Below, in pieces: positions 17,502 through 27,149 of a stretch of 61,615 nucleotides of DNA (positions are counted from its first letter, which is position 1; every line of letters begins with the position of its first letter). The translations under genes and the position numbers were made by a program. The notes below the pieces were generated by a model that saw only the letters and a list, made by a program, of their open reading frames with translations, made no database searches and was not told the DNA's origin. The stretch is from Psychromonas algicola (GTDB lineage: Bacteria > Pseudomonadota > Gammaproteobacteria > Enterobacterales > Psychromonadaceae), in assembly GCF_004378355.1 (NCBI RefSeq), contig NZ_SNUB01000021.1:1-61615 (forward strand), in the 5' to 3' direction.

Positions 17502-19352
17502 CTATTTTTCATTAAAGCGTTTTTGTAACGCAATTCGCATCTCTTTCTCTAATGAGATAAACATTTCAATATAGTTATTAAACAAATCGCTTTTCTCATT
17601 TGCTTTCGTCCAAGCTTCACGCAATTTTTGATGGTGCTCTTTACCTGCTTGGAAATACAGATCCTTTGACTTCTCAGCCTGACTTTCTTCTAACCCTAAG
17701 AATTGTAATGCCCTTTTGCCCATTTCCAGCGCGGTATGATAAGTCTCAACAAAGACATGATCCGCACCAGCCGCTTCCAAAGCATAGGCATGACCACGGT
17801 CATAAGCACGCGCAACAATCGGTAAATGAGGATGAAACTGTCGAATATATTTAACTAAATCAACAACACGCTCTTTATCATCAATAGCAATCACAAATAA
17901 CGAGGCATCTTCAATACCAGCAGTATCCAAAAGTGCAGAGTTAGTTGCATCACCATAATAGGCATGCATATCCACTCTTTTTACTCGGTCGATAATCGCT
18001 GTCGATTGGTCAATCACAGTGGTTTCAAAACCATGCGCCGTTAATAGACGGTTAATGACTTGGCCAAAACGACCAATCCCTGCAATAATAATCTGCCCTT
18101 TTTTATCAATAGGATCCGCTTCTTTCTTCTGTTGACTGGTTAAATATTGTTGAGTGATCACCTTGTCATAAAAGATAAACAGCAAAGGAGTGAAAAACAT
18201 AGATAAGGTGATCACAGGAGAAAGTATTGCCACCCACTGTTCTGGTAATGCCTGACTTTGAGATGAAAAACTAAGCACAACAAAACCAAACTCCCCCGCT
18301 TGTGCCAAGCTTAAAGCCAATAACCAACCATCTGATTTTTTTATTTTAAAAATAACCGCTAAAGCTAACAATACAAGCGCTTTAATGACAATAACAGCCA
18401 AAGTTAAACTACCAATCAATAACGCATTTTCAAACACTACCGCAAAGCTAATGCCGGCACCGACGGTAACAAAAAATAAACCTAACAATAACGCTTTAAA
18501 GGGTTGAATATTACTTTCTAACTCGTGGCGGAATTCACTATTTGCCAATACAACACCCGCTAAAAATGTCCCCAATGCAGGCGATAAACCAACCACACTC
18601 ATTAATGCAGCAATAGCGATAACTAATAACAAAGCCGTTGCTGTATACATTTCACGTAAGCCAGATTTGGCAATCAAGGTAAATAACGGTTTAGAAGTAT
18701 AATGCCCCAACACAATAATTAAGGTAATTGCCAAAATAATTGCACCGACATATTCCAAGCCAGATAAATGATCCACTAAAGAAATATTCGAAGCATGCTC
18801 TGCAACAACAGTAGTGACTTCTGGCAGTCCAAAATAAGCAGGAATAGCTAACAGAGGAATAATCGCCAGCATAGGGATCACTGCAATATCCTGCGATAAC
18901 AAAATAGAAAATGCGGCTTTACCACCTTCGGTTTTATTCAAAGATTTTTCAGCAAAACTCTGTATCACAATCGCCGTTGAGGAGAGCGATAAAATCAATC
19001 CGACGACTAAAGAGGTTTGCCAAGGAAAATCTAAAGCCACACCAAGCGCAGTAATAATGGCAGTGGTTAACGTAATTTGTAGTCCACCTAATCCAAGCAA
19101 CTGATGCTTCATATTCCATAAGGCTTTAGGTGAAAGCTCCAACCCAACCACAAACAACATCATCACCACACCAAACTCAGCAAAGTGTTGAATCGTCTCC
19201 GTTTCATCGCCTGCTATTCCAGTGATAGGCCCAATGATCAAACCAGCAATAAGGTAACCTAATACCGAACCTAGTCCCAATCGTTTGGCCAATAAAACAC
19301 AGAATACCGCAACAAATAAGTAGATAGCAGCTTGGATAAAATAAGAAGTCAT
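17502..19352 (-). CDS. Kef-type K+/H+ antiporter with TrkA-N domain (CPA2 family)
   Basis: This 616-residue protein has about 12 TM helices over residues 1-395, then a cytosolic Rossmann domain from about 410 (IIAGIGRFGQVINRLL, with a downstream acidic residue). The membrane part has the Kef signature RHELESNIQPFKALLLGLFF and an AQAGEFGFVV segment. Kef systems exchange K+ for H+ and are gated by nucleotides or glutathione adducts. There is no ancillary kefF/kefG reductase next to it. A C-terminal helical tail (about 565-616) is charged. The subtype (KefB, KefC or YbaL-like) is not resolved. Confidence 0.85.
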   Translation of the reverse strand: MTSYFIQAAIYLFVAVFCVLLAKRLGLGSVLGYLIAGLIIGPITGIAGDETETIQHFAEFGVVMMLFVVGLELSPKALWNMKHQLLGLGGLQITLTTAIITALGVALDFPWQTSLVVGLILSLSSTAIVIQSFAEKSLNKTEGGKAAFSILLSQDIAVIPMLAIIPLLAIPAYFGLPEVTTVVAEHASNISLVDHLSGLEYVGAIILAITLIIVLGHYTSKPLFTLIAKSGLREMYTATALLLVIAIAALMSVVGLSPALGTFLAGVVLANSEFRHELESNIQPFKALLLGLFFVTVGAGISFAVVFENALLIGSLTLAVIVIKALVLLALAVIFKIKKSDGWLLALSLAQAGEFGFVVLSFSSQSQALPEQWVAILSPVITLSMFFTPLLFIFYDKVITQQYLTSQQKKEADPIDKKGQIIIAGIGRFGQVINRLLTAHGFETTVIDQSTAIIDRVKRVDMHAYYGDATNSALLDTAGIEDASLFVIAIDDKERVVDLVKYIRQFHPHLPIVARAYDRGHAYALEAAGADHVFVETYHTALEMGKRALQFLGLEESQAEKSKDLYFQAGKEHHQKLREAWTKANEKSDLFNNYIEMFISLEKEMRIALQKRFNEK

Positions 19353-19474
19353 AGGGTTAACTCTTTACTAGCAAATAGGGGATGATTTAGTTTTCGCGCT
19401 TGTGATTCCCCAATATTAACACCGAGACATTAATATTGGGTTAGATTAAAAGAGTGCTCGTAAGTGCTACTTAT

Positions 19475-20737
19475 TTAAACGTCATTTAGATTTAATGTTT
19501 GTTGCTGTTGGATTGTGACTTCAAACGCTTTTAAACGCTTATAGATAGACAGTAATTCTACGATCGTGGTCCAAGAATTGATCAAATACTGGAAAGAGTT
19601 TTCTACCTGATTAAATGCATTAAGTACTTGCTGCATCACACCTAATGTAAATGCACCTGCCACGATCGACGGAGCGACAACAATAAGCGGAACAAACTGC
19701 CCTACATTGATATAGCCATAACGAACCACATTAAAGTACGCATAATGTAGGTATAGCGTAAAATAATTTTTACGCACATTCTCAAATAAATCTGCTAGCG
19801 TTTCTGGTTGAGCACGACTTTCACTATCTTCGCCGTAAACCAATTCTTTTCGGTAGGCCGCTTCAACTTTTTGATTTTTAAACTCTAACCCCGGAAGTTT
19901 AATACCGGCTGCTGCAAGTAAAGCTGTTCCCACGATAGACCAAACAATAGCAACAAAAACCAGAGCTTGTGGCACTTCACCAATTAAAGGTAGCTCTTTC
20001 ACATAACCGGACAATCCCCACAAAATAGGTAAAAAGGCAATAAGAGTCATAACAGAACGTAATAGGCTAACCCCCAAACTTTCAATAATAGTAGCAAAAC
20101 GCATGGTGTCTTCTTGAATACGTTGTGAAGCCCCTTCTATGTGACGAACCTGCTGCCATTTAGAACTATAATAAGTGGTCATAGAAGTACGCCATCTAAA
20201 AACGTAATGACTGACAAAAAAATTGCTAAATACAGAAACAGTCACAGCAACCCCGATGATCACAGCAACACCAGCTAACTCCCCATAAAAATGAGATAGC
20301 GTAATACTATGCGGCTCAGCTAATGCTTTTTGAATAAGATCATAAAAAGTACCGTACCACTCATTCAACATCACGCTTATTTGTACCTGAAACCAAGTGA
20401 TGAAAACAATTAATGCAGATCCAAGAACAGACCATTTTCTCCATTGTTGTCCGCCATACACCATCCAAATACCAACAAAAATAGCGTAACAATAAAACAT
20501 GTATTGATAGAGCCAAATATCCAAAGCGCTTTGTTGTGCTTCTGTAAACGCCATTTGAGCGGCAGAATCAGCACCTTCAAGTAATGCTTCAGGGAAATCA
20601 ACACCGAATAAGGAGCCTAAACTTAAACTGCTCCCTATATCTTGGATAATGGAATACCATCCAATAACAGAGGCTAACGCCCAGAGAGCAAAACTAATAA
20701 AAAAGAATTTAGGGTTGGGGAAAAAGGATCGAAACAT
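19475..20737 (-). CDS. sbmA: SbmA/BacA-type peptide transporter
   Basis: This 420-residue inner-membrane protein closely follows E. coli SbmA throughout. It begins MFRSFFPNPKFFFIS and contains NNFFVSHYVFRWRT-like (here SNFFVSHYVFRWRT), QEDTMRFA, KLPGLEFKNQKVEAAYRKEL and FQYLINSWTTIVELLSIYKR. SbmA is a proton-driven homodimer that takes up proline-rich antimicrobial peptides, microcins and bleomycin. It differs from E. coli mainly by a longer loop after TM1 (about residues 38-70). In many bacteria it lies next to yaiW, but not here. Confidence 0.92.
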   Translation of the reverse strand: MFRSFFPNPKFFFISFALWALASVIGWYSIIQDIGSSLSLGSLFGVDFPEALLEGADSAAQMAFTEAQQSALDIWLYQYMFYCYAIFVGIWMVYGGQQWRKWSVLGSALIVFITWFQVQISVMLNEWYGTFYDLIQKALAEPHSITLSHFYGELAGVAVIIGVAVTVSVFSNFFVSHYVFRWRTSMTTYYSSKWQQVRHIEGASQRIQEDTMRFATIIESLGVSLLRSVMTLIAFLPILWGLSGYVKELPLIGEVPQALVFVAIVWSIVGTALLAAAGIKLPGLEFKNQKVEAAYRKELVYGEDSESRAQPETLADLFENVRKNYFTLYLHYAYFNVVRYGYINVGQFVPLIVVAPSIVAGAFTLGVMQQVLNAFNQVENSFQYLINSWTTIVELLSIYKRLKAFEVTIQQQQTLNLNDV

Positions 20738-21089
20738 AGTTTGTTATCTCTATATTAATAGATTGCTATCAAGCCACTATATAAAGGGAAATAAATAATG
20801 ACATCCGATTACGAGTGTAAACCAGTCACAACTTAAGCGACAATCAAACAAATACACATCAATCACCAAATAATTATCATCTTTATCATGTAGATAATCG
20901 AATAATTGAAGTCGTATTGATAAAACACATTAATACGATGATTAACTTTATGTATAAGTAAATATGGAATCTTTTGCACAAAATAAAAGCGTTACTCGCG
21001 CTAGTATTTGCACTAAACATTATTTTAAATAAGGGAATAATGTAATACTATATATCGCAATTCATTTCTTAAAATTAGAGGGTTTACCC
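20738..21089. other. Divergent promoter region, no gene seen
   Basis: This 352-base AT-rich gap separates sbmA from the divergent hydratase gene. I see only a short inverted repeat (TCGTATT/AATACGA around 20912-20938). No RNA gene or other repeat is apparent. Confidence 0.5.
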
Positions 21090-21911
21090 ATGACGTCGAT
21101 CGACACACAGTCAGATAGTTACATCGCAGAAATCTCAGATAAATTACTTGAAGCACGTAGAACAAGCACTGGTTTAACCGCTTTTCCAGGCGAATTACCG
21201 ACGACATTAGAAGCCGCTTACAAGATCCAAGATCGTAGTATCAGCAAAATCGATGATGAAATTGTTGGCTGGAAAATCGGTGGCATCTCGCCAGACTTAC
21301 AAGAAAAACTAAACGCAGTTCGTTTATGTGGCCCAATTTTCAAAAAAATGGTGAAATACACTGACGGCAGCGAGCCACTAAAAATGCCTATTTTTAAAGA
21401 TGGTTACAGTGCATACGAAGTTGAATACATCATGGAATTAGGGGATACCTCGCACCTTCCAGCAACAGGCATCACAGAAGAGCAAATCAGAAGTGTTGTT
21501 ACCCGCGTATTTATTGGTTTTGAAATGGCAAGTACACCGATTCAAAACGCGAATAAAATTGGTTCAATGGCAATTATTTCTGACTTTGGTATTAACGAAG
21601 GTTGTATTATTGGTCCTGAAATCAAAGATTGGAAAAACGTAGATCTATTTGATATTGATATCTCAATCGATATCGATGGCAACGTATTTGGTCCAACTAA
21701 AGCAAAACCAGGTTTTGTTGGCGCATACGGTGCAGTTAAATTCTTAATTGAGCACATGAAAGCAAACGGTAAAGAACTTCCAGTTGGCACATTAGCTTCT
21801 ACTGGCGCAATCACAGGTGTTCATGATATTAACGTGGGTGTTGGTTCAAAAGCAGATGTTGAATTTGCTGGCCTAGGTAAATTTAGCATGGAACTTGTTT
21901 CAAACGGTTAA
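21090..21911 (+). CDS. 2-keto-4-pentenoate hydratase / fumarylacetoacetase-fold enzyme
   Basis: This 273-residue cytosolic protein resembles MhpD-type hydratases of the FAH superfamily. These add water to 2-hydroxypentadienoate or decarboxylate oxalocrotonate-like substrates with a divalent metal. The conserved region VGWKIGGISPDLQEKL (about 53-68) and the acidic motif AYEVEYIMELG (metal Glu-x-Glu) are present. No other meta-cleavage pathway gene is adjacent, so the true substrate is open. A 65-bp direct repeat begins at its stop codon. Confidence 0.75.
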   Translation: MTSIDTQSDSYIAEISDKLLEARRTSTGLTAFPGELPTTLEAAYKIQDRSISKIDDEIVGWKIGGISPDLQEKLNAVRLCGPIFKKMVKYTDGSEPLKMPIFKDGYSAYEVEYIMELGDTSHLPATGITEEQIRSVVTRVFIGFEMASTPIQNANKIGSMAIISDFGINEGCIIGPEIKDWKNVDLFDIDISIDIDGNVFGPTKAKPGFVGAYGAVKFLIEHMKANGKELPVGTLASTGAITGVHDINVGVGSKADVEFAGLGKFSMELVSNG

Positions 21912-21973
21912 GGCTTTTTGGAAACAATTTAGAGCAAGTTATTTTGTAACGATGCCTAAAGACTCGGCTTCAA
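21909..21973 (+). repeat. 65-bp direct repeat, copy 1
   Basis: Copy 1 begins at the TAA of the hydratase gene and runs through TTTAGAGCAAGTTATTTTG and GATGCCTAAAG. It differs from copy 2 (22011-22075) at only two positions. A diverged reverse copy lies at 49316-49345, also just after a stop codon. Confidence 0.9.
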
Positions 21974-22010
21974 GATTACTTGCACTTTTGTTTTCAAAAT
22001 AGCCAGTGTT

Positions 22011-22075
22011 TAAGGTTTTTTGGAAACAATTTAGAGCAAGTTATTTTGTAACGATGCCTAAAGGCTCGGCTTCAA
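22011..22075 (+). repeat. 65-bp direct repeat, copy 2
   Basis: This is nearly identical to 21909-21973 and is separated from it by 37 bases. The pair lies between the hydratase stop codon and the terminator at 22096. Confidence 0.9.
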
Positions 22076-22095
22076 CATGAGCCGCGTTTAATATT

Positions 22096-22116
22096 AAGGA
22101 GCACATTGTGCTCCTT
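22096..22116. terminator. Strong terminator
   Basis: AAGGAGCAC (22096-22104) pairs with GTGCTCCTT (22108-22116), with a 3-base loop and a following T-run. It serves the hydratase transcript and possibly the convergent porin-like gene. Confidence 0.9.
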
Positions 22117-22150
22117 TTTTATTGCCCTTGCTATACGACCCTAGACATAG

Positions 22151-22642
22151 TTAAAAACCGTAACGAACACCTAAAGCGAAATCGACACCAAATTCAACAT
22201 CATTGTCGTTGTCATCATGTCTATCGATGAATGCTAAATCAGGAGCGGCTTGTCCGTAAACATCCCAACCTGTTGCTAAAGGTAATGAAACACCTAAAGG
22301 AACACGTACTGAATAGGAATTATCGTTACTGTTATTGCGGCCATGGTCACTCCAATTGATTGCACCACCCACACCAACATACCAATTAACCACAACATCA
22401 AGATCAAGCGGCCCTTGTTTTAAAATGTAATCCGCAGACACCCCATCGTTACCGATAAAGGCATTAATATTATTATCAAATTGCGCAGTAATACCAAAGC
22501 CTTGATCAAAAGCGCCCCCCGCTTTAACACCCAATGCCGACAAGTCTTTTTCAATCTGTGTTTTTTCAGTCTCAGCGAAGACAGGGTTATACACAGCCGC
22601 CAATAACAGGAAACCCGTTAACGTTTTAATTGTATTAGTCAT
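22151..22642 (-). CDS. Small outer-membrane beta-barrel-like protein
   Basis: This 163-residue exported protein has a signal peptide ending in VFA (about residue 23). The mature part shows alternating hydrophobic strands, a run of charged loop residues (RHDDNDNDVEF) and a C-terminal LGVRYGF ending in Phe. These fit an eight-stranded outer-membrane barrel recognised by the BAM complex. I do not assign a named family. The acidic DDNDND loop could bind divalent cations. Confidence 0.65.
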   Translation of the reverse strand: MTNTIKTLTGFLLLAAVYNPVFAETEKTQIEKDLSALGVKAGGAFDQGFGITAQFDNNINAFIGNDGVSADYILKQGPLDLDVVVNWYVGVGGAINWSDHGRNNSNDNSYSVRVPLGVSLPLATGWDVYGQAAPDLAFIDRHDDNDNDVEFGVDFALGVRYGF

Positions 22643-22988
22643 TTTGTGCCTTATTTTTTGTTAAACCATTTAATTATTTTAAAAAATAAAATGTTAACTA
22701 ATGGGAAAATGAAGATTTGAGGTTTAGCGTTTAATAAATAGATCGCCCACTCAGGATAGTTATGACTCGGTTTAGACGAGAGAGTTCATTGAGAGTGGGG
22801 AGATGGGGTAAAGCGTTAGTGATTAAAGACAAACGGAAAAATCTGCCCCTAATATTTTATTCTTTGGTAAGATCAACGGCGGTAAGGTTGTAGCTGTATT
22901 GAATTTGGTTGGTTATACCGATTGCATTAAATATGTTATCTAAATTTTACGAAGAAAGTATTATTGTTAACGACCTGATATTATTGAA
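22643..22988. other. Intergenic gap, no gene seen
   Basis: This 346-base gap contains no recognisable gene. Its left end resembles a segment at 27555-27579 (GTTAAC-N-AC-N-TGATATT-N-TTGAATT), a possible minor repeat shared within the accessory region. Confidence 0.45.
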
Positions 22989-23603
22989 TTAAAAAAATTG
23001 CAGTCCAATACTGTTTTTAGAGTGTTCAATCTTCCAGTTTTCGCTCAACTTATAAATATTAAACCCCCAACCACCACGACGTATAGAGACATTAACTCGG
23101 CCACTCATATAATCAGCTGTAACCGCATCCTTCTTAGCAAAAACAATCGCCTCAACTAATCCATCAGTTACATGAATCTCATGGTAATCTCTGCCTCCAC
23201 CTCTATAAACTGTGCTCCTTTTTTCGAAGGAGACAATGATAAAAGGTTTTACAATCTCATTATCTGAGGCAAAGCCATAATTCACAGCTTCTACAATGAT
23301 GCTAGAAGGAAGGAATATGAACATTAATGTCCACATAAAAGGCCAATAATTTCTTTTTGGTTTATTTAAATATAACTCGCGCCTTCTACGGTTCCTTCTT
23401 CCCTCTGGGCGTACGTTACACCACAAAAAACGAATAACAACAGTAAGCAACAAAGCAATACTACCCCATATGCAGATCAACCATCCATTATCGAGCGTAT
23501 TATCTAATTCAATATTCAGATTAGAACCTTGAATTATTATCATGCCCACAGATAATATGAGGTAGAATATACTGGCTATTATATTAATTAGATTTTTGAT
23601 CAC
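22989..23603 (-). CDS. Hypothetical membrane protein with three TM segments
   Basis: This 204-residue protein is not recognised. Hydrophobic stretches lie at about 5-25, 42-62 and 88-108. A very basic loop (RPEGRRNRRRRELY) sits between the second and third. The C-terminal half (about 115-204) is soluble and probably periplasmic. The frame is long and uninterrupted, but it lies in an accessory, AT-rich stretch without operon partners. Confidence 0.55.
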   Translation of the reverse strand: MIKNLINIIASIFYLILSVGMIIIQGSNLNIELDNTLDNGWLICIWGSIALLLTVVIRFLWCNVRPEGRRNRRRRELYLNKPKRNYWPFMWTLMFIFLPSSIIVEAVNYGFASDNEIVKPFIIVSFEKRSTVYRGGGRDYHEIHVTDGLVEAIVFAKKDAVTADYMSGRVNVSIRRGGWGFNIYKLSENWKIEHSKNSIGLQFF

Positions 23604-23730
23604 TTCTTGCCCGCATTAAAAATGCCAAATTGGATAGTAAATATAAGCAAAGAATATTACACACTTAAATGTCAACGAACAATCAAGCATTTGAAGATAC
23701 AAGGCAAGCTCTTCCCCGAAACCTTGCTAA

Positions 23731-24210
23731 CTATTTAGCAAAATCAAGCAATGCTTTTCCGCTTAAGCGATACCCAATCCATTCTGTTTGAGCAACTGCA
23801 CCAACGGCTTCATAAAAATCTCGCGATGGTTTATTCCAATCTAAACAGCTCCATTCAAAGCGTCCGCAATTATTTTCAAGCGCAACATTGGCTAAATATT
23901 GTAGCAACAACTTTCCAGCACCTAATCCACGAGAAGCTTTTGCAATATAAAGATCTTCTAAATATAAACCCGGTTGTGCAAGCCACGTTGAATAATTATA
24001 AAAGTAAATAGCGATACCAATCGCTTCACCTTGATGCTCGCAGATTAATGCATGCACATGGCCTTTTTCATTAAAAATAGTGTCTTTAAGTGTTTGCTCT
24101 GTCGCTAACACTTCATGTTCTGCATTTTCGTAAATAGCTAATTCGGTAATGAAATGCAAAATGGTTTTTGTATCATTAATAACCGCTTCTCGAATGTTTA
24201 TCTGGCTCAT
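23731..24210 (-). CDS. GNAT N-acetyltransferase, spermidine/diamine acetyltransferase-like
   Basis: This 159-residue protein has the GNAT acetyl-CoA site RGLGAGKLLLQYL (motif A, about 94-106). It also has the SSAT-type segment NYSTWLAQPGLYLEDLYI before it. SSAT-like enzymes acetylate polyamines or thialysine, and the exact acceptor cannot be fixed from this. A C-terminal RFEWSCLDWNKPSRDFYEAVGA is also characteristic. An AGGAG site lies upstream of the ATG. It is divergent from the LysR gene with about 93 bases between their starts. Confidence 0.85.
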   Translation of the reverse strand: MSQINIREAVINDTKTILHFITELAIYENAEHEVLATEQTLKDTIFNEKGHVHALICEHQGEAIGIAIYFYNYSTWLAQPGLYLEDLYIAKASRGLGAGKLLLQYLANVALENNCGRFEWSCLDWNKPSRDFYEAVGAVAQTEWIGYRLSGKALLDFAK

Positions 24211-24303
24211 TATGATCTCCTTAAAAATAAGGTAATGATAATAACGAAATCTTTGTTGTGATAATAATGCATATTTTTAATGCCATTATGTATACTGTGC
24301 ATA

Positions 24304-25206
24304 ATGAACCTACACCAAATCGATTTAAATTTATTAGTCCTATTCGATGCATTATATCGACATCGTTCAGTGAGTATTGCAGCCAAAGAAGTATGCTTAA
24401 GCCAATCTGCATTTAGTCATGGTTTGTCTCGCCTTAGAGTCCGCTTAGACGATCCCTTATTTATTCGCATTAACAATGTGATGCAACCGACGGATAAAGC
24501 AATACTCATCGCAGAGAAACTAACGACAGCCCTACCGTTATTGCATTCAGCATTAAATGATTCAATGGAATTTGAAGCGAGCACGAGTGAACTTGAATTT
24601 ACATTCGTCGCCACGGACTACACCGAATTTAGCTTATTGCCTAAATTGGTTGCAAAGGTCCAAAGCATAGCGCCAAAAGTAAAAATAATTGTTTACCCTG
24701 CACAACAAAAACTCCCCTTACAAGAATTAGAAAGTGGCGAAATAGATTTTGCGCTAGGTTTTAGCCATCAATTAGAAGCATCACATTTAATTGAACATCA
24801 AACTTGGTTTAGTGATAGCTATTGCACTGTGGCTTGTAAAAACAATAAACATTTAAAACAAGGTTTAACATTAGCAACCTTCACAACGTTACCGCATGTA
24901 TTAATTTCACCTTGGGGAGAGGAAAAAGGTATTGTAGATGAGTCACTCGCAGCCATAAACAAAGCACGTCATATCGCCTTACAACTGCCTAGCTTATTAG
25001 TTGCACCTTATACATTAACAAACACCAACATGTTATTAACCATGCCTAAATTAATGGCAGAAAAACTCGCTCAACAAGAATTGCTTACTATTTTTGAGAC
25101 ACCATTAGCAGTACCTGATTATCAGCTCAACCTCTATTGGCATAAGATAAACAGCAGCAAAGCCAGTCATAACTGGTTACGTAATATCATTAAAGAATTA
25201 ATGTAA
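24304..25206 (+). CDS. LysR-family transcriptional regulator
   Basis: This 300-residue regulator starts MNLHQIDLNLLVLFDALYRH, the usual LysR beginning. The longer frame from 24280 adds eight residues with no support. The winged helix-turn-helix spans about 1-60 (SVSIAAKEVCLSQSAFSHGL) and the effector-binding periplasmic-protein-like domain about 90-300. It is divergent from the acetyltransferase gene, and LysR proteins often control the divergent neighbour, so that gene is the first candidate target. The effector is unknown. Confidence 0.85.
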   Translation: MNLHQIDLNLLVLFDALYRHRSVSIAAKEVCLSQSAFSHGLSRLRVRLDDPLFIRINNVMQPTDKAILIAEKLTTALPLLHSALNDSMEFEASTSELEFTFVATDYTEFSLLPKLVAKVQSIAPKVKIIVYPAQQKLPLQELESGEIDFALGFSHQLEASHLIEHQTWFSDSYCTVACKNNKHLKQGLTLATFTTLPHVLISPWGEEKGIVDESLAAINKARHIALQLPSLLVAPYTLTNTNMLLTMPKLMAEKLAQQELLTIFETPLAVPDYQLNLYWHKINSSKASHNWLRNIIKELM

Positions 25207-25309
25207 GGTTGTTGGGATTGTTTGGGTTGTTAATATTGTTGAAGCTGAAGTCGTGTTGAGTTTGGGTTATTGGTTAGATTAAAAGCAAAAAAAGTAAAAC
25301 CTACACAAA

Positions 25310-25338
25310 GTAATTCCTTTTAATACCACAGGAATTAC
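25310..25338 (-). terminator. Possible terminator of the 351-aa gene
   Basis: GTAATTCCT (25310-25318) pairs with AGGAATTAC (25330-25338). It lies just after the minus-strand stop at 25352 and is followed on that strand by a short T stretch. The loop is 11 bases, so the call is moderate. Confidence 0.45.
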
Positions 25339-25351
25339 TCGCGCATATTGA

Positions 25352-26407
25352 TCAGTTTCGGACTAAGTCACTCGCACTATCAAAGCCTAATAACTGAGAT
25401 CTTTTTTCTAATTCATCTTCACCTAACTGTTCGCTTACTTCATCCTTTTCACTTAATTCAGCTTCCTCGAGATTGGTGGTTGCATCTTCATTTTGGTCTT
25501 GAGAAATCAACAAACCCGGCTCTGGCTTCATTAATTCTCTAGGATCATGGCTTGCTTGCGCATTTATTTCAGGAATGATCACACCTGATTCAATAAACTG
25601 GGTAGCCGCTTTGACAATATTCTCTATTAAATTCTCAGCAATATCAGATTCAAGTTCGCCTTCATTTTTCAACCTTTTGATGTCTTCTATGACAGGCAGT
25701 GACTGCGCAATTAAATTGATATCGGCGCCAGCTTGATCGTTTCGATGAAAAACTTTCCTATCCCAGATTGATATAATAAGATCCTTTATGCCATTAATTG
25801 TTTTTTCCATACCAAGAAAATCAATAAATTTATCATTCCCAGAATCAATCGCTAACACCATTAAATCATTACTTGGTTGTTTATTAATTGATGCGATCAC
25901 CTCATAAAAAACATCAATACAGTCAAGCACTTTACTTAATCTTTTAGGGCTTGAAAAATGCCCCTCTTCTTCAATAAGAATAATACTCAGCAAGGCTTTC
26001 TCTTTAAAATGGCTGGGTAGATCAGCGCTCCCTTGTTTAATGTCCTCAACGAGCCCCTGCTGTATCAGTTTTAATAATTTAGGAAGATGAATTTGCGCGA
26101 AACGGATGTTTTGTAATGTTTTAACCACAAAACTTTCATCCTCAGGGGATTTTATTTCAATTAATTGATGCCACATAGCAGGGTTATTCAATTCGCCAAT
26201 ATTCATGAACTTGCAGACTTCTTTTTCTGCATCACCGTATTTTGCAGCCAATAAGGAATAACTGTTAAGCGACTTAAGCGTCTCAGAATAGCTGCCTCGC
26301 CCGTCTTTATTTGCTAGTCGATGATTAAAAATAACTTTGTAAATATTTGATGCACTTAGCGCATTCATTATATTTTTTGATGCTGAGTACATGACATCTC
26401 GTCTCAT
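25352..26407 (-). CDS. Hypothetical helical protein, 351 aa
   Basis: I do not recognise this protein. It is predicted soluble and mostly helical and has no signal peptide. The middle has regular leucine-rich helices (for example LPKLLKLIQQGLVEDI). The C-terminal about 60 residues are strongly acidic (NLEEAELSEKDEVSEQLGED) and probably disordered. The ATG at 26407 has AGGAAAA six bases upstream. No neighbour clearly belongs with it. Confidence 0.6.
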   Translation of the reverse strand: MRRDVMYSASKNIMNALSASNIYKVIFNHRLANKDGRGSYSETLKSLNSYSLLAAKYGDAEKEVCKFMNIGELNNPAMWHQLIEIKSPEDESFVVKTLQNIRFAQIHLPKLLKLIQQGLVEDIKQGSADLPSHFKEKALLSIILIEEEGHFSSPKRLSKVLDCIDVFYEVIASINKQPSNDLMVLAIDSGNDKFIDFLGMEKTINGIKDLIISIWDRKVFHRNDQAGADINLIAQSLPVIEDIKRLKNEGELESDIAENLIENIVKAATQFIESGVIIPEINAQASHDPRELMKPEPGLLISQDQNEDATTNLEEAELSEKDEVSEQLGEDELEKRSQLLGFDSASDLVRN

Positions 26408-26858
26408 TTACTTTTTCCTAATTTAAATTTTAAAATATAGAATGACACTAAAATCGATAACCTAGCTTGATCCACCATCAGTCAATTGCAAACACATCAA
26501 AACTTAATGATGAAAAAATGCTTATAACTTTACCCTTATTTCACAACAAAAAAAAGGCATGCACTAACAACATAAACCTTATGTGATTAAGAGTGTAGCT
26601 AATTGCAGGCATTATGTGATAAATGCGTTGAATAATACGACGAGCACTCATTTACGAGTTAGATAAAATGAACCAGAATTGGGTTTGGTATTGGAAAGGA
26701 AAAAGGCAAGATCTGAGCCCGAGAGCTCTATATGGCTGAGTGCAACAAGTGACTGTTCAATATTTTAGGAGTGTGAACTTAATTCGCCTCCGCTTATCTC
26801 ATCAGATTGATATTTACTAACAGCGTTTTCAGCTTGTTGACGACTTTACTTTCTATTA
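26408..26858. other. Intergenic gap with direct-repeat copy 1
   Basis: There is no gene here. Bases 26601-26711 are the first copy of a roughly 110-bp direct repeat whose second copy flanks the other side of the parDE module. The rest shows nothing recognisable. Confidence 0.6.
26601..26711 (+). repeat. About 110-bp direct repeat flanking parDE, copy 1
   Basis: The copy begins AATTGCAGGCATTATGTGAT and is followed by AAATGCGTTGAATAATACGA, both nearly identical in copy 2 (27608-27717). Similarity then falls gradually to about two thirds over the last 50 bases. The repeats stand 1007 bases apart and enclose the toxin-antitoxin genes. Confidence 0.8.
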
Positions 26859-27149
26859 TTAGAAGTGTTTTGATAGATCCATGCGTTGATGAAGAATACG
26901 GGCAACATCAATGCCAGTTTCAGTTACCTGATAAAATACGATATGTTTTGCGACAGGAAAGCTTCTAGCACCATTATAAACATCATTTCTTTCCCTACCG
27001 AACTCAGGATATTGAGCTAATTTAATTAACGCTGCATCCATGGTTTGAGCATATTCTTTTGCTTGAGCATTTCCCCAAGATTCAATAGTCGTTGAAATGA
27101 TGTTGAATAAATCCTTTTCTGCTAAAGGAGATAATCTATAAATCGGCAT
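26859..27149 (-). CDS. parE: ParE/RelE-superfamily toxin
   Basis: This 96-residue toxin starts MPIYRLSPLAEKDL, the usual ParE beginning. It contains LAQYPEFGRERND and AKHIVFYQVTETGIDVARILHQRMD, matching the conserved C-terminal strands of the ParE family. ParE toxins poison DNA gyrase, whereas RelE relatives cut mRNA at the ribosome. The VARILHQRMD ending favours ParE. The gene overlaps the upstream antitoxin gene by 14 bases, so they are translated together. The module is flanked by direct repeats. Confidence 0.9.
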   Translation of the reverse strand: MPIYRLSPLAEKDLFNIISTTIESWGNAQAKEYAQTMDAALIKLAQYPEFGRERNDVYNGARSFPVAKHIVFYQVTETGIDVARILHQRMDLSKHF

